From Acidobacteriota bacterium (lineage in GTDB: Bacteria; Acidobacteriota; Blastocatellia; Pyrinomonadales; Pyrinomonadaceae), in contig QHXE01000332.1 of the NCBI GenBank assembly GCA_003222835.1, forward strand, positions 1 to 13,678: a stretch of DNA of 13,678 nucleotides, in the 5' to 3' direction. The notes beneath the pieces were generated by a model. The model saw only the letters and a program-made list of their open reading frames with translations. It ran no database searches and had not been told where the DNA came from. Shown here piece by piece: positions 8,301-13,678 of this stretch. The stretch's first letter is position 1, and each line of letters begins with the position of its first letter. Made by a program: the position numbers and the translations under genes.

Positions 8301-8917
8301 CTGTCGATCTCACCGGAAAGTTTATCAGCGCTGATCGGCAGGTGCGCATCGTTACAAACATGCGGATTTATTGGGACCAGATCCTGGTCGATACGTCAGA
8401 TGGAAAGACACCGCTGCAATCCACCCGGCTCGACCCCGCTCGCGCTTATTTGCATTGGCGAGGTTTCTCGGCAGAAGTGACACCTGATGGCCGCGAACCA
8501 TTCGGTTACGACTACCGCCGGGTATCATTCACTTCGCCCTGGAAAGTAATGACCGGGCGATACACCCGTGAAGGGGATGTGCGCGAACTGCTTTTGAAAA
8601 GCGACGACATGTTTGTAGTCAGCCGGCCGGGAGACGAGCTTAGTCTCTCGTTCAAGGCGTCAGCTTTGCCGCCCCTGCCTGCCGGTTGGACGCGGACATT
8701 CCTGCTCTACGCCGACGGTTTCAGCAAAGAGATGGACATCAACTCCGCGAGTCCCGATCAGCTTGCGCCTTTGCCGTTTCATGGGATGAGTCGTTATCCC
8801 TATTCATGGCCCGAACATTATCCGCTGACCGACGAGCGGCGAAGTTATATTGAGAAATACAACACGCGGATAGTGACTTCGCCGGTGTCGTCGATTGAGT
8901 CGGTCTTGACTAGGTGA
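5393..8917 (+). CDS. Secreted TPR + FG-GAP/VCBS + ASPIC/UnbV protein
   Basis: A large exported protein of 1174 residues with an N-terminal hydrophobic signal or anchor (4-20). Residues about 50-218 are tandem TPR units (for example ANNIGVALLEQYKAKEAVESF). Residues about 298-630 carry FG-GAP/VCBS beta-propeller repeats with calcium-type loops: DFDGDGDLD (301), DYDNDGKPD (351), DADHDGDLD (407), DFNKDGFTD (510), DYDNDGLLD (557) and DLDRDGDTD (619). A seventh, near 459, is degenerate (DYDNRRDVD). Residues about 655-720 match an ASPIC/UnbV domain, with FGLGKRGKPDVVRVLWPAG. From about 745 a further ~430-residue region begins CPYLYTWNGQRFEFVTDF, a segment found in other CRTAC1-like proteins; its function is unknown to me. 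The ATG has no clear Shine-Dalgarno but gives the export signal. Role inferred: envelope or surface scaffold or adhesion, possibly partnering the downstream cytochrome. Confidence 0.85.
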   Translation: MKSPLAFVFLLAPFLFLAIAGPRLVDHAFAMRRSRVNSSAQQSPFEKSEAAHRANNIGVALLEQYKAKEAVESFTRALEIKPDLLMARINLSIALYYLPDADSAKREAEKSLIQDPNKPHPHYLLGLIARAQNRFEEAIAQFERVLKIDPDDVGSNINVGQIFGQQKKYTEAIAAFRGAIAAEPYNETALYNLGILLTRTGNKVEAQRVLQKFQELKQSGAGTTIGTNYLEGGHYAEAVVSTGIEPELVDHNTPDVLFTDASETFLPKDTRATGNGRKGTSRFESAMLETNARSEAIVLFDFDGDGDLDIFDASGSQRLLRNDGGKFTDVTTGSGLSITGSQYCFAAVAGDYDNDGKPDLFVARFAEKRFVLYHNDGNGHFSDRTKEAGLEMPMLKGSPYLSAAFVDADHDGDLDLFIAGPTNVLFRNNGNGTFTDITEAAKVTAPNSFSSSSAIIPTDYDNRRDVDLFLLPKADPPRLFRNLRDGTFRDVAKEAGLDSQGAFWSAAAGDFNKDGFTDFFLGGDRRGVFAVSDGRGSFKLTPAPADTKQAMAAQFLDYDNDGLLDLVVLTSSGVRLWRNVGNDFVDVSERALPAGFRKLDATFSYPGIFSGQTALASGDLDRDGDTDLVLRGPGGQLKILRNDGGNRNHSVAVNLQGRVSNKSAVEAKVEMRAGSLYQKLETYSASPAPAPADVIFGLGKRGKPDVVRVLWPAGIVQAETEFAAQKEIANLISLKLSELDRKPSSCPYLYTWNGQRFEFVTDFMGGGEMGYLEEPGHYNKPDPEEYVRIRGDQLKEKDGRYELRVTNELEEAMFVDRLQLIAVAHPNGTEVYPNEGMSDPPKPFKLFATHNARPPLSAIDDHGHDLLDLISTMDRRWPDDFKLDRIRGYADEHSLTMKLAADARKDSRADRILLLLTGWTDYAWSSDNVAASQSGKAMKPPSLQVKDEKGLWRTVIEDIGIPVGRPQTVTVDLTGKFISADRQVRIVTNMRIYWDQILVDTSDGKTPLQSTRLDPARAYLHWRGFSAEVTPDGREPFGYDYRRVSFTSPWKVMTGRYTREGDVRELLLKSDDMFVVSRPGDELSLSFKASALPPLPAGWTRTFLLYADGFSKEMDINSASPDQLAPLPFHGMSRYPYSWPEHYPLTDERRSYIEKYNTRIVTSPVSSIESVLTR

Positions 8918-8918
8918 C

Positions 8919-9047
8919 ATCCGCAGATTGCGCAGATTACGCTGATTAGGTAGAAGGAGAGAAAAAAGAGAGCAGCGCAGTTATGACAGTTGGTTGATCT
9001 GGCCTTCCTTGATTTTCCTATCTGTGAAATCTGCGTAATCTGCGGAT
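8919..9047. repeat. Long inverted repeat, GCAGATTACGCAGATT family
   Basis: The left arm (8919-8948) and the right arm (9019-9047) are near reverse complements, about 29 bases each, enclosing about 70 bases. Each arm is itself made of short tandem units of the type GCAGATTa/gC. The element fills the gap between the UnbV-type gene (stop at 8915-8917) and the nitrilase gene. It could fold into a long stem in mRNA, but there is no T-run after it, so intrinsic termination is not supported. It most likely belongs to a dispersed intergenic family. Confidence 0.8.
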
Positions 9048-9062
9048 AGCCGAAAGTGTTTT

Positions 9063-10061
9063 ATGGACCACATTAGATATTCGGTGGCGTGTTGCCAAAC
9101 AGACATGCCGAATCCGATCGAGCGAAAGGCGATGCGCGCGAATACCGACCGCATGCTCTCGATGATCGATTCGGCAGTCGCGGGAGCGGCGCCGTTTTTG
9201 CCGGTGCGCCTGGTAGTCTTTCCGGAGTTCGCTCATTCTGCGCCGGTTTTCGAAACGGCCCAAGAGCTGCTCGAGAAACTAGCAATTCAAATCCCAAACG
9301 AGCACACCGAGCGTTTGGAACTAAGAGCCCGCGAGCACGACATCTACATTCAGAGCGGCTCAATGCTCGAGCTTGATCCCAAGTGGCCCGGACATGTTTT
9401 CAATACAACATGTCTGATCGGCCCCGAAGGAATTCTTGGCAAATATCGAAAAGTGAACACGTGGATTCCTTACGAGGTGCATACTAGCCCGCACGATCTC
9501 GAAGATTACGGTGAACCGCTCTTTCCGGTAGCTGACACACCAATCGGCCGCATCGGTTGTGCCATCTGTTATGACTGGTTGTTTCCGGAAGCGATGCGCC
9601 AGCTCGCCGCGAATGGCGCGGAAGTCCTGGTGCGCGTCTCCGCGTACATGGATCCATGGGGCGCGACCGAGCCAATGGCGTGGTGGACGGTGATTAATCG
9701 CGCTCGCGCAATTGAGAACATCGCCTACGTCGTGGCCGCGAACCAGGGAGCGAGTCTGAAACACTATCCGCCGTATTCCTGGCCGGGCGGCAGTCAGGTA
9801 GTTGATTACGATGGCAGGCTTTTGGCGGAGGCCTCGCCGGGTCCCGGTGAACGAATCGTCGTTGCGCCAATCGATATTTCCGCGCTGCGGCACGAACGCG
9901 CCTCGCGTCGCGGGCATCATATGCTCGCGCATCTGCGCACAGAAGCGTATCCGGTTTATCAGCGGCACCAGTATCCGCCGAAGATTGGGAACGAGAGCGC
10001 GCAGATTTCTTATGAGCGGAATAATCAGCTTATCGATGAAGCGAAGCGAGACCTGAGTTAA
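9063..10061 (+). CDS. Nitrilase-superfamily carbon-nitrogen hydrolase
   Basis: Predicted cytoplasmic amidohydrolase of 332 residues, normal for the superfamily, cleaving a C-N bond in an amide or nitrile. The Glu-Lys-Cys triad is visible: Glu55 in VVFPEF, Lys130 in KYRKVN, and Cys169 in CAICYDWLFPE. Other family marks are the IGRIGCAICYD strand, NRARAIENIAYVVAANQG and the late GGSQVVDYDGRLLAEA. The ATG at 9063 is used because YSVACCQTDMPNP is the expected first strand; the Shine-Dalgarno is weak (GAAAG). The substrate cannot be told: the family includes aliphatic amidases, N-carbamoyl hydrolases and beta-ureidopropionases. It lies between two large envelope genes on the same strand, separated from the first by an inverted repeat. 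No signal peptide is seen, so a direct link to the neighbours is unproven. Confidence 0.88.
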   Translation: MDHIRYSVACCQTDMPNPIERKAMRANTDRMLSMIDSAVAGAAPFLPVRLVVFPEFAHSAPVFETAQELLEKLAIQIPNEHTERLELRAREHDIYIQSGSMLELDPKWPGHVFNTTCLIGPEGILGKYRKVNTWIPYEVHTSPHDLEDYGEPLFPVADTPIGRIGCAICYDWLFPEAMRQLAANGAEVLVRVSAYMDPWGATEPMAWWTVINRARAIENIAYVVAANQGASLKHYPPYSWPGGSQVVDYDGRLLAEASPGPGERIVVAPIDISALRHERASRRGHHMLAHLRTEAYPVYQRHQYPPKIGNESAQISYERNNQLIDEAKRDLS

Positions 10062-10321
10062 GGGCTGGACTAAAGCGTCACCGTATCCATTTCATGCCAA
10101 GACACAACTTTTAAAAGAGAGACGCCGCAGAGAAAAAACCTGAATAGTTAGATTACAAACTTCAGCCTGCCTCCCGATCTCAATCTAAAGGTTGAGCTCT
10201 GAATCCACCCCAGGTTATTGACTGCCATAGGCACTCTCTGGTATTTGAATTGTCCTGGTTGTTGGTAATCTCCGCAATCTGATTCTCCGGAACGTCTCGG
10301 GACGGCCGAAAGAAATCAAAA
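10062..10321. other. 260-base gap with no identified element
   Basis: No gene or convincing promoter or terminator is seen. At its right end GCCGAAAGAAAT (10305-10316) recurs 26 bases later inside the next gene (10331-10342), so the likely start codon at 10322 is bracketed by a 12-bp direct repeat. Confidence 0.4.
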
Positions 10322-12565
10322 ATGTTCTCCGCCGAAAGAAATAATTCGCAATCCGTCGCGCACCAAAGCAGGCGATCGATAGCAAGACTCGCATGTTTGA
10401 TTCTGCTTGCTCTGGCCGTGCTGGGATTCGCACGAGGCCGCCACGCTGCGGCAAATCCCGACAATGACGGCAACCAAAATACCTACGCGAGCGAGATAGC
10501 AAGAACCTATGACTTCAAATTCGGTCCGAATCCTTTCTCGCCAGGCAACGCAACCACGTCCACCGGCACGTTCATTCCCGGAGAAATGTTTGTGTCTGCC
10601 AAGCGCTGCGCCACTTGTCACACAGATGCGCACGCGCAATGGCGGCAATCGGCGCACGGCAACGCGTTTCGCGAGCCGTTCTATCAGAAGAACGTCAAGG
10701 ATCTGCAATCGCAGAAAGGAATTGAATTCACCCGCCATTGCGAGTCTTGTCATAACCCGGCAGCGCTTTTCACCGGCGCGCTGACGAAGAGTTCGCATGT
10801 CAAACGGCCATTTGACGACGACGGAGTGTCGTGCATCTCGTGTCATTCGATTCAATCGGTCAACGGACATGGAATAGGCGGGTACGTGATGGGCCAACCC
10901 GCGTTATTGGTAAGAGAGGACGGGACGCGTCTGCTCGCCGGCGTTTCGGACCAGCAGATTCTGGATGATATCCCTTCGCATCGGCGCGCGATGATGCGCC
11001 CGCTTTTGAAGACGCCTGAATTCTGCGGCGCCTGTCACAAATCACAGGTTCCACGTGAACTGAACGACTACAAATTCCTGCGCGCGTTCATGGTCGGCGA
11101 TGAGTTACAACAGTCGTCGTTTTCAAAAGAATCCCCGCATCCTTTCTACGTGCGCGACAAGGAAACGTGCAACTCCTGTCACATGAAACGCGAGCCCGCG
11201 CCGCTCTTTGACGTCTCTGCCAAGAAAGGCACGCTGGTCTCGCACCGCTGGGCCACCGCCAACACCGCAATTCCGACTTTCTACAAATGGCCCGACCAAC
11301 TCAATGCCGTCACGAAGTTTCTCGAAAACGACGCTCTCGGTGTCGATATCTTTGCGATCCGCCGCAAATCACCCGGGGTGAGTGCAGAGGAATTCATCGC
11401 GCCGGTAAACCGTAACAACTTCAGAATTACGGGCGGGGATCGCATCACTGCCGAGGTGGTGATCACTAACAAGAATATCGGCCATTCATTTCCACCGGAG
11501 TTGCGTGACTTTTATGAAGCTTACATCGAGTTCATTGTCAGCGACGATGCAGGCAAGGCACTTTATCGCTCCGGCTTCATCAAACCCGACGGTTATCTGG
11601 ATGAATCGGCGCATAACTACAAGACGTATCTCGTAAAATCAGACGGCACTTATAACGACAAACATCACATCTGGCGCACGCGCGTGTTTGCCCAGAACAA
11701 TCAGATCAATTCCGGACGTTCAGACGTGGCCCGTTATCAATTCCACATTCCTGCGAATGTGACAGGCGCGCTTCATTTGACCGCTCGCGCTCGCTATCGT
11801 CGCTTCACGCGTGTGTTCAGCGACTACGTTCTCGGCAAGTCCGTCGATTATCCAATCGTGACAATGGCGACGACGGAGTACGCGATGCAGATCGGCGACA
11901 ACTCCGCGAAAGCCGTCGATCCGAACGACAAGACAGCCGTGCCCGACTGGAGACGTTGGAATAATTACGGGATTGCTTTATTCGATCAACGACAATACCC
12001 GCTGGCGATTGATGCCTTCACGCGAGCGGCGGAGCTTGACGAAAAATATCGTCCAATGGCTCAAGTTAATCGCGCGATGGCGTACATCGAACTTGAACAA
12101 TATGACGAGGCTGCAAACATTCTCGAGGCGGTGGTGAAGGCCAACCCGACAAACATGCGCGCGCTCTTTCAGCAGGCGCGGATATTCATGAAGCGCGGTC
12201 TGTTGGACCAGGCCGAAAGCAATATCAGACAGGTGCTGACGGCCTTCCCTCGCGACCGCATATCGCTCCAGCAGCTTGGTGAACTCTGTAAGATCAAACG
12301 CGATTACCAGGGTGCGCTTGAATGCTTTGAAAAAATCCTGGCGATCGATCCTGAGGATCTCGGAGCGCATTACAATCTGATGCTGATCTATCGCAAGCTG
12401 GGCCGGACTGAAGAAGCGAAGCGCGAGGCGAAAATCTTTGCCGATCTCAAAGACGATCCCGGCGCCTTGTCTTTAGCCAATCAGTTTCTGCGCAAGCATC
12501 CCGAGATGAGCAATGAAAGCGTCTATTGGCACGTTCACGAACTCAGCCGGACCCCCGGAGAATAA
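10322..12565 (+). CDS. Pentahaem c-type cytochrome with C-terminal TPR array
   Basis: Predicted periplasmic electron-transfer protein of 747 residues. A hydrophobic export segment (about 20-38) follows RRS. Five haem sites are visible: CATCH (96-100), CESCH (140-144), CISCH (171-175), CGACH (235-239) and CNSCH (283-287). The last is followed by MK, as in SCHMK motifs of multihaem families related to cytochrome c554 and NrfA-type proteins. Residues about 340-535 form a beta-rich domain with no Cys (FRITGGDRITAEVVITNKN, GHSFPPELRDFYEAYIEF). Residues about 540-715 are TPR units (WNNYGIALFDQRQYPLAIDAF, then AHYNLMLIYRKLGRTEEA). The ATG lacks a strong ribosome-binding site; it is chosen because it precedes the export signal. 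Many His residues could serve as distal ligands. The substrate or partner is unknown. The shared TPR design with the upstream UnbV-type protein suggests a joint envelope role (inference). Confidence 0.85.
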   Translation: MFSAERNNSQSVAHQSRRSIARLACLILLALAVLGFARGRHAAANPDNDGNQNTYASEIARTYDFKFGPNPFSPGNATTSTGTFIPGEMFVSAKRCATCHTDAHAQWRQSAHGNAFREPFYQKNVKDLQSQKGIEFTRHCESCHNPAALFTGALTKSSHVKRPFDDDGVSCISCHSIQSVNGHGIGGYVMGQPALLVREDGTRLLAGVSDQQILDDIPSHRRAMMRPLLKTPEFCGACHKSQVPRELNDYKFLRAFMVGDELQQSSFSKESPHPFYVRDKETCNSCHMKREPAPLFDVSAKKGTLVSHRWATANTAIPTFYKWPDQLNAVTKFLENDALGVDIFAIRRKSPGVSAEEFIAPVNRNNFRITGGDRITAEVVITNKNIGHSFPPELRDFYEAYIEFIVSDDAGKALYRSGFIKPDGYLDESAHNYKTYLVKSDGTYNDKHHIWRTRVFAQNNQINSGRSDVARYQFHIPANVTGALHLTARARYRRFTRVFSDYVLGKSVDYPIVTMATTEYAMQIGDNSAKAVDPNDKTAVPDWRRWNNYGIALFDQRQYPLAIDAFTRAAELDEKYRPMAQVNRAMAYIELEQYDEAANILEAVVKANPTNMRALFQQARIFMKRGLLDQAESNIRQVLTAFPRDRISLQQLGELCKIKRDYQGALECFEKILAIDPEDLGAHYNLMLIYRKLGRTEEAKREAKIFADLKDDPGALSLANQFLRKHPEMSNESVYWHVHELSRTPGE

Positions 12566-12575
12566 TAAAGGAGGA

Positions 12576-12680
12576 ATGAGCTCCGGAATGATCAAATCGT
12601 GTGCGGCCCTTACGGTTGGGCTTCCGAAACTTCGATCGCCGATGCCGGCCCCCTACGCTCATCGCTCACCAAGAGTGTAA
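12576..12680 (+). pseudogene. Abortive ORF after a strong ribosome-binding site
   Basis: Right after the cytochrome stop, AAAGGAGGA lies just before an ATG that opens MSSGMIKSCAALTVGL, the beginning of what could be a signal peptide. The frame then turns to Pro/Arg-rich sequence and stops after 34 residues, overlapping the 3' end of the convergent DUF3179 gene. It may be the 5' stub of a lost operon gene, joined by deletion or rearrangement to the reverse-strand gene. It could also be a chance frame. No homology is recognised. Confidence 0.3.
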
Positions 12681-13678
12681 ACGCGTGTGTTCGGATTATA
12701 AGCCTTCCAATCAAACCAATAGTCCTTGAGCACCGCAATTCTCGTCAACTGTTTGCCCATAAGCATTCCGTTCAAGGCAGTGCCGGTAAAATCCCATTCC
12801 GTACCCTGGTCATCGATCAATCGCAGCGGTGACGAGTTTGGTTTGAGAAAGAACTCGCGCTCATGACCGTCGACAGTTCTGTTGAAGACTCGAATCGATT
12901 TGCCGTCTTCACTAAGAACAATAACCAGAGGAGTGCCACCCAGTTTGTCGATTATCGGATTTTGCTTTTGCAGGGCAGCTATCGGATAAGCAGCGGATGC
13001 GTCGTTGACCGTTATGCCAGCCACAAGTTCGCGCTTGTCCAGCGCCGCTGCCGTTACTTGCGTCGCTACCGGGACGCGCAACATCCGGTCTTCCCAATCC
13101 GGCGGCGCATATTTTCCGCCGGCGGCAACATGTTCGTCGGGACGAAGTACGCGGCCCTGTGGTTCTTCACTTTTCCAGGTGGCGAATGTAAGTTCGTCCA
13201 GGAAAACCGGCTTGAGATGGTTGCCCTTGAGCGGGCCGAAGATCGCTTCACCAGTTACTTGTTGCCACCACGAACCAGTCTCTTCATCTTTCATGATGAA
13301 ATTCTGGTTGTTGATGCCGGCGAGATGAAAATGCAGCACGCGACCGTCAACTGTTGTTTCCCACACCAGACCGGTGTGACAGAGCGTTCAATAAGTGGCA
13401 CAGATTGGGGTACCGCCCACCGTGTCAGCCACGACATGATGATAGGCCATTAACCTAACGGGATAGGCAACGGCCTCGTTGTTGATCTTGACCGCGAGCA
13501 CCATGTCCGAGTCGCGCACAAAAGCGGCGTCGGCAACTTTGACATAAGCGCTGTTATGAAGAGGGTTGAACATCCACTCGAAGTGATTCTGGCGCGCAAA
13601 CCAGGCGGGTACAATCGACAGTGAGAGAAGAATCACCAGCAACGCCTTGCGCCACCAGCGACGAGCTTGCCGCCATCG
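12659..13678 (-). CDS. DUF3179-family membrane-anchored protein, likely selenoprotein (partial)
   Basis: The gene reads on the minus strand and its 5' end is beyond the window; 339 residues are visible. A hydrophobic segment (about residues 12-30, KALLVILLSLSIVPAWF) after a basic stretch suggests a signal anchor. The rest matches DUF3179: AVAYPVRLMAYHHVVADTVGG, GTPICATY, then LCHTGLVWETTVDGR, GSWWQQVTGEAIFGPLKG, and a second half ending WKAYNPNTRVYTLGER. Codon 97 (13390-13388) is TGA, in frame, exactly where the family has the first Cys of its YCxLC motif, giving U97-T-L-C100. A 17-nt GGTCT-loop hairpin begins nine bases later. The terminal stop is also TGA. Without Sec insertion the product would end at residue 96, and callers would start a second ORF at the GTG of 13366. 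The alternative is a TGC/TGT-to-TGA nonsense mutation or sequencing error. DUF3179 has no established reaction that I know of. Confidence 0.8.
13362..13378 (-). promoter_or_regulatory. Putative bacterial SECIS hairpin
   Basis: On the minus strand CACACC-GGTCT-GGTGTG forms a perfect 6-bp stem with a five-base GGTCT loop. It starts 9 bases after the in-frame TGA at 13390-13388, so the loop begins 15 bases after the TGA. From memory, the E. coli fdhF SECIS upper hairpin is also 17 nt, has a GGUCU loop, and begins about 11 bases after its UGA. A possible lower stem pairs CTGT (13382-13379) with ACAG (13354-13351) across a one-sided internal loop. Folding and SelB binding are untested. Confidence 0.65.

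Noticed and set aside
8919..9047. Intrinsic terminator after the UnbV-type gene
   Set aside because: The arms are far apart and no T-run follows; a dispersed inverted repeat is the better description.
1..13678. tRNA, rRNA, insertion sequence or phage genes
   Set aside because: No cloverleaf, rRNA-like stretch, transposase or integrase motif was recognised on either strand by eye.

Overview
The window looks like chromosomal DNA of moderately high G+C from an Acidobacteriota-like bacterium, possibly Blastocatellia or Pyrinomonadales. That placement is inference. It rests on small dispersed hairpin repeats, one with a CCCTACGGG core and one with a GCAGATTACGCAGATT core, on long secreted TPR/FG-GAP/UnbV proteins and TPR-fused multihaem cytochromes, and on a molybdenum hydroxylase operon. 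No rRNA, tRNA, CRISPR array or insertion sequence was seen.

Region by region. Bases 1-574 hold a repeat cluster with two ~50-bp inverted copies, then DNA with no recognisable gene. Bases 575-3894 are a tight operon: a two-haem cytochrome c, an IorA-type [2Fe-2S] subunit and an IorB-type molybdopterin subunit with a Tat signal. IorB is interrupted by one in-frame TAA at codon 167 although the frame is otherwise open. Just downstream lie the broken 3' end of a pirin gene, a small conserved protein of unknown function, and the broken 3' end of a cytochrome c. The stretch from about 2200 to 4700 therefore carries several lesions in a row. A small secreted protein of unknown function follows (4781-5296).

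Bases 5393-12565 carry three large intact genes on the + strand: an 1174-residue secreted TPR + FG-GAP/VCBS + ASPIC/UnbV protein, a nitrilase-superfamily amidohydrolase, and a 747-residue protein with five CXXCH haem sites and a C-terminal TPR array. A long inverted repeat separates the first two. A strong ribosome-binding site with an abortive ORF follows the cytochrome.

The right end (12659 to the window edge, minus strand) is the most interesting part. A DUF3179-family protein has an in-frame TGA exactly where relatives have the first Cys of a CxxC motif. Nine bases after the TGA is a 17-nt hairpin with a GGTCT loop, the loop that SelB recognises in the E. coli fdhF SECIS element. The simplest reading is an unannotated selenoprotein with a UxxC motif, which standard gene callers would split in two.

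How the genes fit together (inference): the Ior-type enzyme would oxidise an aldehyde or N-heterocycle in the periplasm and pass electrons to its cytochrome c. The TPR/UnbV protein and the pentahaem TPR cytochrome look like envelope components of a second redox system. The DUF3179 protein, membrane-anchored and with a possible Sec/Cys pair, also suggests envelope redox chemistry.
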